DNA of 12,210 bases, taken from positions 1 to 12,210 of the forward strand of contig CALLME010000293.1 of NCBI GenBank assembly GCA_938007945.1, given 5' to 3'. The notes below the pieces were generated by a model. That model ran no database searches. It was not told where the DNA came from and saw only the letters and a program-made list of their open reading frames with translations. The stretch comes from an uncultured Caulobacterales bacterium (GTDB taxonomy: Bacteria; Pseudomonadota; Alphaproteobacteria; Caulobacterales; Maricaulaceae). This document shows positions 1 through 7,795 of the stretch, in pieces (within the stretch, counting starts at the first letter, position 1; every line of letters begins with the position of its first letter). Position numbers and translations under genes: made by a program.

Positions 1-2052
1 GTAAAGCGGGCTGACGTCATCAAAAGCATAGCCGCGACGTGCCGTTGGTTTGTGATTATAAAAAGCTGGGATTTGCCCAACAGTGCGCGGCACAGTGACA
101 GGCATTTTGCCTGATGGGTTGGCGTCACCATAAAGCAAGTCAGCCACCGCTGTGCCTGTCTCTTGGCCCAATATCCAACCATAGAGAATAGCATCGAATT
201 GGTCTTGCACATTTGTCAGCGCAAGCGGACGCCCAGAGATAACGACTCCGACCATTGGCTTACCTGTCTCAGCAATCGCGTCGATAAGCTCTTTCTGCTC
301 GCCGATGAGTGTGATGTCATTGCGGTCACCCATATGGGCTTCGTTCCAAGCCTCGCGAGAGGTTGACTCGTCACCCCCAATCGCGAGAATAACGAGGTCA
401 GCTTTCTTCGCGACCGCCACGGCCTTATAAATTGAGGACAAGTTTTCATCGCGGTTAGCAAGATTAACTTCATCATCCCACCAGCTACGATTATCTGTCA
501 GTTTCACGCCTTGGGAGTGGAGAATGTCAACTTTGCCATCAAGCTTAGTTTTCAACCCATCAAGAATTGAAATTGTCTGACGCGGCTCATCTGAATACCC
601 GCCAAGCACGGTAATATCCGCATTAGGGCCGATAACAGCGATGGTTTTATATTGGCTATCAGAGAGCGGTAATATGCCGTCATTTTTGACGAGCACGGCC
701 GCCTTCTTAGCTGACTCTAACGCGAGATCACGGGCTTCTTGATTACCTGTTAGCGCATCGGCTTTTTCGCCGTCGGCATAGGGTGTCTCAAACACATTGC
801 CGCGCAGTTTCATCTCAAGCACGCGGCGCACGGCGCGGTCGACATATTTCTCGTCAAACTCACCGGCCTCGATTTTGTCTTTTAGTTCATAAAACGCAAT
901 GCCGTCTGGCAGTTCTAAATCTACACCAGACATGAGCGAAAGTGCGCCAGCTTCGCCAATATCGTTGACGATAGAATGGCGGCGTTGCAGCTCGTTAATG
1001 GCAAAATAATCGGCCACAACGACACCGTCAAAACCCCATTCTTGCCGCAGAATGTCATTGAGAAGCCAAGGATTAGCATGTGAGGGAATGCCATCAATTT
1101 CGTTATAAGACGCCATGACAGAGGCGGCGTTGGCTTCTTTAATGGCAGCTTCAAATGGTGGGAAGAAGGTCTCGCGCAAGACGCGTTCGCTCACTTGGCT
1201 TGGGCCGACATTCATGCCGCCTTCAGGCTGTCCGTGACCTGTCATGTGCTTCAGTGTGGCCAGTACTTTATCGTCTGCAATCGGGAAACTGTCGCCTTGG
1301 AAACCTTTGACGGCCGCGACACCCATGCGCGAGACGAGATAAGGGTCTTCGCCGTAAGTTTCTTCAATGCGGCCCCAACGCGGGTCAAGTGCAATATCCA
1401 CTACGGGCGAGAGCACATGATGCGCCCCGCGGACGCGGATTTCGCGCGCGACAATGGAGAAGATGTCTTCCGCCATGTCTGGGTCAAACGTTGCTGCGAG
1501 GGCAATCGACTGTGGGAAAGAGGTCGCGTAACGGCCCTGAAAACCATGAAGGCCTTCTTCGTGAAAGAGTGTCGGGATACCGAGACGTGTGTCTTCGATA
1601 TGCCATTTCTGAATGGCGTTATTTAGGGCGACCGTCTCAGATGGGGTGCGCGCAGAAAGCTTACGTACGACAGAACTGTCATTAGGATCACGTTCCCCTT
1701 CTTGCTCTTCCATACCAAAGGTATCTTGCGGGCGTGCCCAGCACCCTACGCCGTGCGGGAATTCTTCTTTCATTTTTTCAGGATTAAAACTGCCGTCACT
1801 ATTAAGCGCTTTGGCTTTGTCAAACCAGACGCAGGTAATTTGCGCGAGTTTTTCTTCAATCGTCATCTGCGCCAGAAGCTCTTCAACTTTGGGATTAGAT
1901 GATTTGTCAAAGGTAAGAGCTTTGACCGTTTCTGTCGCTTCACCCTTTGACTTTTCAATTTGAGGGTTGTTCATCTGCGTCTCTCCAGCAGGAGAGCACG
2001 CGGCGAGGGTAATTCCAAAAACGGAGGCGAGCAATAGGTGGCGAAGTTTCAT
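1..2052 (-). CDS. GH3 beta-glucosidase/beta-xylosidase-like lipoprotein, C-terminus cut by window edge
   Basis: Family 3 glycoside hydrolase that should remove beta-linked glucose or xylose from the non-reducing end of oligosaccharides by a retaining mechanism. The visible 684 residues begin with a lipoprotein signal (lipobox L16-A17-A18-C19). A TIM-barrel domain covers about residues 50-400 with H164-E165-E166, K268-H269, the run T271-G-H-G-Q-P-E-G-G and the nucleophile D348 in GFDGVVVADY. An alpha/beta sandwich covers about 440-660, with the acid/base expected in GGDESTSREAW (E562 or E567). The frame is still open at base 1, just before the usual FGYGLSY segment, so about the last 100 residues and a probable fibronectin-III-like domain are missing. 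The start at 2052 is supported by AGGGGAAT just upstream. It is transcribed away from the LacI gene across a shared operator. The GH3 assignment is firm; glucosidase versus xylosidase is not resolved. Confidence 0.93.
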   Translation of the reverse strand, partial: MKLRHLLLASVFGITLAACSPAGETQMNNPQIEKSKGEATETVKALTFDKSSNPKVEELLAQMTIEEKLAQITCVWFDKAKALNSDGSFNPEKMKEEFPHGVGCWARPQDTFGMEEQEGERDPNDSSVVRKLSARTPSETVALNNAIQKWHIEDTRLGIPTLFHEEGLHGFQGRYATSFPQSIALAATFDPDMAEDIFSIVAREIRVRGAHHVLSPVVDIALDPRWGRIEETYGEDPYLVSRMGVAAVKGFQGDSFPIADDKVLATLKHMTGHGQPEGGMNVGPSQVSERVLRETFFPPFEAAIKEANAASVMASYNEIDGIPSHANPWLLNDILRQEWGFDGVVVADYFAINELQRRHSIVNDIGEAGALSLMSGVDLELPDGIAFYELKDKIEAGEFDEKYVDRAVRRVLEMKLRGNVFETPYADGEKADALTGNQEARDLALESAKKAAVLVKNDGILPLSDSQYKTIAVIGPNADITVLGGYSDEPRQTISILDGLKTKLDGKVDILHSQGVKLTDNRSWWDDEVNLANRDENLSSIYKAVAVAKKADLVILAIGGDESTSREAWNEAHMGDRNDITLIGEQKELIDAIAETGKPMVGVVISGRPLALTNVQDQFDAILYGWILGQETGTAVADLLYGDANPSGKMPVTVPRTVGQIPAFYNHKPTARRGYAFDDVSPLY

Positions 2053-2127
2053 GTCATTCCCCTGAATTTATGAGCGCGACGGCACTTCTTACGAGTTCCT
2101 TCCGCTAAATAACTGTGACTTTGACTT

Positions 2128-2171
2128 TTCATAAGGCAAAATTGACATCGTTGTCAATTTGACTTTAAGAT
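2128..2171. promoter_or_regulatory. Probable back-to-back divergent promoters sharing one operator
   Basis: Rightward, TTGACA at 2142-2147 and TAAGAT at 2166-2171 are 18 bp apart and would serve the LacI-esterase unit, with transcription starting near 2178. Leftward, TTGACA on the minus strand (2157-2152) and TATGAA (2133-2128), also 18 bp apart, would serve the GH3 gene. Both -35 boxes fall inside the inverted repeat, so a bound repressor would shut both directions at once. The boxes match the sigma-70 consensus well at -35 and 4 of 6 at -10. Assignment is by eye only. Confidence 0.45.
2141..2158. promoter_or_regulatory. LacI-family operator in the divergent gap
   Basis: ATTGACATCGTTGTCAAT is an inverted repeat with 7-bp arms (ATTGACA / TGTCAAT) around a 4-bp centre; one more base pair on each side extends the symmetry. 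Read on the minus strand it is ATTGACAACGATGTCAAT and carries the central ACG typical of LacI-family sites. It differs at only two positions from the site at 5038-5055. It lies between the LacI gene and the divergent GH3 gene, so autoregulation and repression of the GH3 are the natural reading. Confidence 0.75.
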
Positions 2172-2199
2172 AAGTTATGGAAAACCTGATTTTGGTACT

Positions 2200-3255
2200 T
2201 TGGGCCGAATTCATTTTGCGGAGACAAGCGCCATTCAGACTAGCCCTCTAAAACCCAGTACTATTAAAGATGTCGCGAGAGAGGCAGGCGTTTCAATTAA
2301 GACGGTGTCGCGCGTTATTAATGGCGAGCCGCATGTCAGTGCTCGTATGCGTGAGAAAGTGCTGGCGTCTGTTGAGCTGTTGAATTTCAAGATAAATGCG
2401 GCGGCACGGTCGCTTCGCTCAAAGCTTGCCAAGCAACTCGTTGTAGTTTTGGATAACCCGTCACAGAGCTATACCGAAGCTGTGCAGATTAATGCTGTGT
2501 TAGCGTGTCAGCCTTTTGGCTTTGAGTTGTCTTTGCAAGGCTCTGCTGATTTGGACGCGCTTACAATTGCAATGGAGAGTGGAACCCTTGTGGGGCTTGT
2601 GCTGACGCCGCCGCTTTCTAATGATTTTGAGTTGCTTGACAGGCTCAGCAAGGCTGACTTGCCCTTCGTAAGGGTGGGGGCCGAACGCGGGCCCATTGAA
2701 TTAAATGAGGCAGGTGATAAAATCGGCATTGATGACCGCGTCGCTGCGAGCGAAATGACGGCGCATTTGATTGCACTCGGCCACACTCGCATTGGCTTTA
2801 TTACGGGCGCGCAAAGCTATGACGTCGCGCGGCGGCGTTTGATGGGCTATTATGACGGGCTGCAAAAAGCGGGCATCTCGCGTAACTCTAGTCTCGTTGT
2901 GGAGGGTGATTTCTCATATGCTTCTGGTCTGTTGTGTGGGGAGGCATTGATGAGCCAGACCTCGCGCCCTACGGCTATCTTTGCTAGTAATGATGATATG
3001 GCGGCGGGCTGTCTGGCGAGCGCCTATAAACTTGGCTTACGCGTGCCTGACACGCTCTCGGTTGTCGGCTTTGATGACGCGCCGTTCTCACGCATCATCT
3101 ATCCCGCCCTAACAACCGTGCATCAATCCTTAGACGATATGATGGAGCAAGCTGTCGCTATATTAGCGGCAAGGCGCTCTGACCCTTCCGCGCCGTTGCG
3201 CGATGTTGTGATTGCGCATAGCCTTGTCAAAAGGGAATCATGCGCCGCGCCGTAA
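2200..3255 (+). CDS. LacI-family transcriptional repressor
   Basis: Sugar-responsive DNA-binding regulator, 351 residues. A LacI helix-turn-helix lies at residues 21-45 (TIKDVAREAGVS, then IKTVSRVINGE), followed by a hinge helix around N66-AAARSLRS. The rest is the periplasmic-binding-protein-like effector domain, ending with the family signatures FASNDDMAAG (261-270) and VVGFDDAPFSRIIYPALTTV (288-307). The start is uncertain: the frame has no ATG before the DNA-binding domain, and TTG at 2200 is the best choice, giving a 20-residue leader with no clear ribosome binding site. The gene is followed after 21 nt by the esterase gene, so the two are likely co-transcribed. Its probable targets are the two near-identical operators at 2141-2158 and 5038-5055. 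The ligand is unknown, but GH3 and esterase neighbours suggest a beta-glucoside or related oligosaccharide. Confidence 0.92.
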   Translation: MGRIHFAETSAIQTSPLKPSTIKDVAREAGVSIKTVSRVINGEPHVSARMREKVLASVELLNFKINAAARSLRSKLAKQLVVVLDNPSQSYTEAVQINAVLACQPFGFELSLQGSADLDALTIAMESGTLVGLVLTPPLSNDFELLDRLSKADLPFVRVGAERGPIELNEAGDKIGIDDRVAASEMTAHLIALGHTRIGFITGAQSYDVARRRLMGYYDGLQKAGISRNSSLVVEGDFSYASGLLCGEALMSQTSRPTAIFASNDDMAAGCLASAYKLGLRVPDTLSVVGFDDAPFSRIIYPALTTVHQSLDDMMEQAVAILAARRSDPSAPLRDVVIAHSLVKRESCAAP

Positions 3256-3276
3256 GCGCGTGTAGGAAGTAACAAT

Positions 3277-4965
3277 ATGCGGAATTATCTCAAAACTTTA
3301 GTCGTCGGGTTTTTATCTCTTCTTTTGCTTGCGTGCGAAGCGCCGCAACTCACGGGTAAATCTACGACTGGTGAGGTGCACTATCTCGGGCGTTATGATA
3401 TGACTGAGGCAGGCGATGTCCGTATGGGCTGGCCAGGCAGTGGTCTAAGTTTACGCTTTCGGGGCACGAAATTAACAGTCACGATAACAGACGGCGGGAA
3501 CGGCATTATGGACGCCGTCATTAACGGCAAATCCTCGGCGCTCATCTTGCGAGAAGGCCGTCAAGATTACGACATTGTTAGCTCAGACACAGAGAGTTTG
3601 TTTGATATTTCACTGACCCGCCGCACGGAGGTTTTCGATACGGGTCTGTTTGAGATTAATGATGTTAAAGTCACAGGCGAATTAGTTGGGGCGCCAGCTA
3701 TAGATCGCAAAATCTTGTTTATCGGCGATAGCATTACCACAGGCTTTGGCGTTCGCGGGAACACGAAAGACTGCCAATATTCGCCAGCGTCAAATGCGCC
3801 GCGCAAAAGCTATGCTTGGCTCGCGGCGGATGCGCTTAAAGCCGAGCCGCATCTTGTTGCTATTTCTGGGCGAGGGGTCGTCTTTAATTACGATAATGAC
3901 CCCAACCCTGTTATGCCTTTGCAAATCGATTACGCTGTGCCTGACACAGACAGCCGTTGGGAACATACTAAATTCCAAGCAGATGTCGTTGTTGTCATGC
4001 TCGGCACAAATGACTGGTCCACCGTAGATCCCGGGCAGGAAAAATTTAATTCAGGCTATCTTGCCCTCGTCAATGATATTCGCGCGCGCTTTCCCAAAGC
4101 ACATATTGTTATGGCAAGCGGGCCGCTACTGGGCGGAGCGCAGGGGGCGGCTATCGTTGACGGGATTGACTATGTGAAATCTCAAATGAGCTCTGACGCA
4201 AATCTCTCATCTGTAAATCTATCGCTCTCAGAGACACAGTTAAAGTGGAGCTGTAACGCCCATCCGGGTCGCGACAGCATGGTCAAAATGGCCAACGATG
4301 TGTCCGCTCATATTTCAAAACAAACAGGATGGAAAGCTAAGACGCGATCTCTGCCCAAAGACCTGACCATCGCGCCGCCGCCTGAAATGTATGAGGGCGG
4401 GAAGGCGCATTACGCCAAGCGCGTGAAAGAAATTGCGAAAAACCCGCCACTTGAAGGCGGTGTGCTTTTCCTTGGCGACAGCATTACCGAGGCGGGACAA
4501 TGGGGTGAGTATTATCCGAATATTCCAACGGCCAATCACGGGATTGGCTGGGACACGGTCAGGGGAGTCGGCGGGCGTTTGCAGCAGGTTATTCTTAACC
4601 GTCCTGACAAAGTCTTTATCAAAATCGGCACAAATGACATTAGCTATGGCCATGATCCTGTTGATATGGCCGAAGACCTTGAGAACATCATTCGCGGCCT
4701 GAAGTTTAAAATGGGTGATGCCAAGATATACATTCAATCCGTCATGCCGCGCGAGCTTGAGAATAGGGGCAAAGTCGACGCGATTAACGCAGAGTATAAA
4801 AAAGTCGCGCAAGATTTAGGTGTCACTTTTATAGATTTACGCGAGGCGTTCGCCGCGCCAGATGGCAGTCTAAAAGCTGAGCTAACTTATGATAATTTGC
4901 ATCTGAATGATGCGGGTTATAAAGTTTGGGCGGAAGCGTTGCGCCCCTTTGTGGAGGGGGAATAG
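3277..4965 (+). CDS. Double-headed SGNH carbohydrate esterase lipoprotein (CE2-like plus GDSL domain)
   Basis: Exported esterase of 562 residues, expected to remove acetyl groups from carbohydrate. The lipobox is L17-L18-A19-C20. Residues about 33-135 form a beta-rich module like the N-terminal jelly roll of CE2 acetyl esterases. The first SGNH domain (about 145-345) has G150-D151-S152, a glycine block near 198-200, G243-T-N245-D and H329. The usual Asp three residues before the His is C326 here, and two before is N327, so it may work as a Ser-His dyad, as described for CE2 enzymes. A second, independent SGNH domain (about 392-560) has G400-D401-S402, G451-T-N453-D and an intact D539-x-x-H542. 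A linker at about 350-390 (proline run APPPE) joins them. AGGAAG precedes the ATG. It follows the LacI gene closely and probably acts with the neighbouring GH3 enzymes on an acetylated substrate; the substrate is not shown. Confidence 0.88.
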   Translation: MRNYLKTLVVGFLSLLLLACEAPQLTGKSTTGEVHYLGRYDMTEAGDVRMGWPGSGLSLRFRGTKLTVTITDGGNGIMDAVINGKSSALILREGRQDYDIVSSDTESLFDISLTRRTEVFDTGLFEINDVKVTGELVGAPAIDRKILFIGDSITTGFGVRGNTKDCQYSPASNAPRKSYAWLAADALKAEPHLVAISGRGVVFNYDNDPNPVMPLQIDYAVPDTDSRWEHTKFQADVVVVMLGTNDWSTVDPGQEKFNSGYLALVNDIRARFPKAHIVMASGPLLGGAQGAAIVDGIDYVKSQMSSDANLSSVNLSLSETQLKWSCNAHPGRDSMVKMANDVSAHISKQTGWKAKTRSLPKDLTIAPPPEMYEGGKAHYAKRVKEIAKNPPLEGGVLFLGDSITEAGQWGEYYPNIPTANHGIGWDTVRGVGGRLQQVILNRPDKVFIKIGTNDISYGHDPVDMAEDLENIIRGLKFKMGDAKIYIQSVMPRELENRGKVDAINAEYKKVAQDLGVTFIDLREAFAAPDGSLKAELTYDNLHLNDAGYKVWAEALRPFVEGE

Positions 4966-5037
4966 GGTGATGCGCGCCTTTAGCTATGGCCAAATTGCCA
5001 CATTTCCCAGTTATCAACGCCGCTATGAAAGTTAACA

Positions 5038-5055
5038 ATTGACAACGCTGTCATT
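5038..5055. promoter_or_regulatory. Second LacI-family operator, upstream of the ExoP-like GH3
   Basis: ATTGACAACGCTGTCATT matches the divergent-gap operator at 16 of 18 positions in minus-strand orientation and keeps the TGACA / TGTCA arms and central ACG. It sits 82 nt before the GH3 start codon within a 172-nt non-coding gap. TTGACA at 5039-5044 inside it may be the -35 box; the best -10 at 17-bp spacing, TCTTTT (5062-5067), is poor. Repression by the LacI protein encoded at 2200-3255 is inferred from the matching sites. Confidence 0.72.
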
Positions 5056-5137
5056 TTTGCGTCTTTTTAGTTTAACGCCGCCAACCGAGCTGCGAAAAAA
5101 TAATGTAGCGGGCACGTCCCGTCAGGGAGTATAGCAA

Positions 5138-7690
5138 ATGTCAAAACTACAAATTCTGCGCTCAACAACAGCGCTTATCTCAGCTGCCGTCCTCATTGGA
5201 TGTAATTCAGCGACCGATACAAGCGCGGATGCTGCGAATGATAAAGCGGCAACGACAGTTTCAATGCCAGGTGAAGTTAACGCGCAACTTTGGCCAGAAG
5301 CCAAAAGCCCTGTCGCGCTCGACCCTGCCATGGAAGCGCGCATCACAGAGATTATTGCGCAGATGACACTTCGTCAAAAAATCGGCCAAGTCATCCAAGG
5401 CGATATCGGCTCCCTGACGCCAGAAGATTTGAAAACCTACCCGCTGGGCTCTGTACTGAACGGCGGTAATTCTGCGCCTAATGGGGATAACCGTTCACCC
5501 GCCTCAGCTTGGGTGGAGCTGGCGGATGAGTTTTGGGACGCGACAAAAGCGGCAGACCTTGAAGGCGGGCCGTTTATTCCCATCCTTTGGGGTACAGATG
5601 CGGTGCATGGTCACAACAATATCCCGGGCGCGACCGTCTTTCCGCACAATATCGGGCTAGGCGCGACGCGTAACCCTGACCTTCTTGGTAAAATCGGCGC
5701 GATTACAGCCCGCGAAATTCGCGTCGGGGCACAAGAGTGGACATTTGCGCCAACCATCGCCGTTGTGCGCGACGACCGCTGGGGCCGCACTTATGAAGGT
5801 TACGCGGAAAGCCCAGAGGTCACCGTCAGCTATACAGGTGAGCTTATCACAGGTATCCAAGGACAGCCCGGAACAGACACATGGCTGAAAGGCCCAAAGG
5901 TTATTGCAACAGCCAAGCACTTCCTGGGTGACGGCGGTACAGCAGGTGGCCGCGATCAAGGCGATAATCTTGATAGCGAAGAAGATTTGCGCGACATTCA
6001 CGGCGCGGCTTATCCTGTCGCCATTGAGGCTGGCACACAGTCGGTCATGATTTCATTTTCAAGCTGGCAAGGCAAAAAGCTCCACGGTCACAAAGGCCTT
6101 ATTACTGATGTCCTCAAAGAACGCATGGGCTTTGACGGCTTTGTTGTCGGTGACTGGAACGCCCATGGTCAGATTGAAGGCTGTACGAATACGGATTGCT
6201 TGAAAGCGCTTAATGCGGGTCTTGATATGTATATGGCGTCTGATAGCTGGCGCGGCCTTTTTGATACTATGCTCGCCCAAGCTGAGCGCGGCGAAGTTGA
6301 TATGGATCGCTTGGAGGATGCCATCCGTCGTATCCTGCGCGTAAAACTTCGCAGTGGTCTGTTTGAAGCCGGTCGTCCGAGCGAGCGTCCTTTGGCAGGC
6401 GATTATGATATCCTGCAAGATCCAGCGTCTAAAGAGGTCGCGCGCCAAGCTGTGCGTGAGTCGCTTGTGCTGATTAAAAACAATGGTGTCTTGCCGCTTA
6501 AGAAAAGCATGAATGTGCTCATGGCAGGTGACGGCGCCGACAATATCGGCAAGCAATCAGGTGGCTGGACATTGTCTTGGCAGGGCACAGGGAATTCAAA
6601 TTCTGATTTCCCAGGTGGCTCATCATTTTATGATGGCGTGAAGCGCCACGTCGAAGCAGGCGGCGGTTCGGTAACGCTCTCTGAAGACGGTAACTATAGC
6701 GGTAAGCCTGATGTGGCGATGGTTGTTTTTGGTGAAGACCCATATGCCGAATTCAAAGGCGATATTGATAATCTGTCCTACAAACCAGGTGATGATAGCG
6801 ACCTTGCGCTTTTGCAAAAATATAAAGCTGACGGCATTCCCGTTGTGGCTGTGTTCCTCTCAGGACGTCCGCTCTGGATGAACCGCGAGATTAATAGCTC
6901 TGACGCGTTTGTGGCGGCGTGGTTGCCAGGCTCTGAAGGTGGTTACGCGACAGACGTTTTGTTTGGCGACGCAGACTTTAAAGGCACATTGCCTTACTCT
7001 TGGCCACGCACAGCCGTACAGACGCCACTAAATGTGGGCGACGAGAATTACGACCCGCTCTTTGCTTATGGCTACGGCCTGTCATATGCAAAGCCCGGCA
7101 AGGTGGGTGAGTTGTCTGAGGAGGCAGGTATTTCGCTTGCTGTGAAAAATGACAGTGATTATTTCCGCGTCGGTAAATCTGTCTTCCCATGGGCGATGTA
7201 TGCCCATGACAGCGCAGGTAAAACGACGATTGCGACGACGCGTGGTCGTTCGCCGCAAGGAATTATCCAAGTCAACTCAGCCGATGACGGGGCGCAGGAA
7301 AATATCCGCACAATCGAATGGGATGGTCGCGGCGAGGCGCGCTTTGAGGTCGGCGGGAACGCCATTGATCTTTCGCGTCAAACAACGGCGGATATGGCGG
7401 TGTATTTCCGCATCCGCCGTGACACAGATATGGACGGCACTAATCTTGATCTGAATGTGCTCTGCGGCAAAGACTGCGTGACCGAAGCACAGCCGCTTGG
7501 CACATCGCTGGCCAAAGCGCCGCAAGGTGAGTGGCAAGAATATCAAGTCAAGCTTTCGTGCTTTGCAGAGGGTAGCAGCCTGGGTAGCGTGACCGCGCCT
7601 TTCACGTTGACATCTGATGATGCTTTCCAAGTTTCGCTCTCCGATGTGCGCCTGATTACCAACGAAGGCGCGGCAGGCTGTCTTAAGTAA
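5138..7690 (+). CDS. GH3 exo-1,3/1,4-beta-glucanase (ExoP-like) lipoprotein
   Basis: Retaining exo-acting beta-glucan glucohydrolase, 850 residues, expected to release glucose from beta-1,3/1,4-linked gluco-oligosaccharides. The lipoprotein signal has L19-I20-G21-C22. The TIM barrel (about 60-410) carries WGTDAVHGHNN (151-161), K260-H261 and nucleophile D339 in GFVVGDWNAH. The alpha/beta domain (about 430-650) carries the acid/base segment FGEDPYAEFKGD (531-542; E533 or E538) and ends with AYGYGLSY. C349 and C354 in GCTNTDC could form a disulfide near the active site. An extra beta-rich domain (about 655-850) with four cysteines (776, 780, 808, 848) resembles the C-terminal domain of ExoP from Pseudoalteromonas; its role is unknown. 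AGGGAG precedes the ATG by 8 nt. It is clearly a different GH3 subgroup from the left-hand enzyme. The upstream operator links it to the local LacI repressor. Confidence 0.94.
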   Translation: MSKLQILRSTTALISAAVLIGCNSATDTSADAANDKAATTVSMPGEVNAQLWPEAKSPVALDPAMEARITEIIAQMTLRQKIGQVIQGDIGSLTPEDLKTYPLGSVLNGGNSAPNGDNRSPASAWVELADEFWDATKAADLEGGPFIPILWGTDAVHGHNNIPGATVFPHNIGLGATRNPDLLGKIGAITAREIRVGAQEWTFAPTIAVVRDDRWGRTYEGYAESPEVTVSYTGELITGIQGQPGTDTWLKGPKVIATAKHFLGDGGTAGGRDQGDNLDSEEDLRDIHGAAYPVAIEAGTQSVMISFSSWQGKKLHGHKGLITDVLKERMGFDGFVVGDWNAHGQIEGCTNTDCLKALNAGLDMYMASDSWRGLFDTMLAQAERGEVDMDRLEDAIRRILRVKLRSGLFEAGRPSERPLAGDYDILQDPASKEVARQAVRESLVLIKNNGVLPLKKSMNVLMAGDGADNIGKQSGGWTLSWQGTGNSNSDFPGGSSFYDGVKRHVEAGGGSVTLSEDGNYSGKPDVAMVVFGEDPYAEFKGDIDNLSYKPGDDSDLALLQKYKADGIPVVAVFLSGRPLWMNREINSSDAFVAAWLPGSEGGYATDVLFGDADFKGTLPYSWPRTAVQTPLNVGDENYDPLFAYGYGLSYAKPGKVGELSEEAGISLAVKNDSDYFRVGKSVFPWAMYAHDSAGKTTIATTRGRSPQGIIQVNSADDGAQENIRTIEWDGRGEARFEVGGNAIDLSRQTTADMAVYFRIRRDTDMDGTNLDLNVLCGKDCVTEAQPLGTSLAKAPQGEWQEYQVKLSCFAEGSSLGSVTAPFTLTSDDAFQVSLSDVRLITNEGAAGCLK

Positions 7691-7715
7691 AATCAAAGGG
7701 GGGATCGCCGCCGCC

Positions 7716-7743
7716 TTGCACAGTGCCGCGTTCTCGTTATGGT
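7716..7743 (+). promoter_or_regulatory. Weak candidate promoter for the oxidoreductase-transporter operon
   Basis: In the 105-nt gap after the ExoP-like GH3, TTGCAC (7716-7721) and TATGGT (7738-7743) are 16 bp apart. Neither box is strong. No LacI-type inverted repeat and no convincing rho-independent terminator is visible in this gap, so read-through from the GH3 promoter is an equally good explanation for how the operon is expressed. Confidence 0.2.
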
Positions 7744-7795
7744 AGGCGAACATAATAACAGGCCCGCTAAGAAGTCGTAAATTTAGGGAGATAGA

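Noticed and set aside
1195..1963. Three overlapping plus-strand ORFs (143, 98 and 116 aa)
   Set aside because: They lie antisense inside the left GH3 gene, which has full family motifs; the translations match no family and have no ribosome binding site.
4315..4812. Minus-strand ORF of 165 aa
   Set aside because: It is antisense to the second SGNH domain, whose catalytic motifs prove the plus-strand frame.
5016..5081. AACGCCGC repeated at 5016-5023 and 5074-5081 as extra operator half-sites
   Set aside because: The repeats lack the TGACA/TGTCA arms and palindromy of the real operators; probably chance.
7737..7755. Inverted repeat TTATG / CATAA as a terminator
   Set aside because: Only 5-bp AT-rich arms around a 9-nt loop and no following T run; too weak for a terminator.
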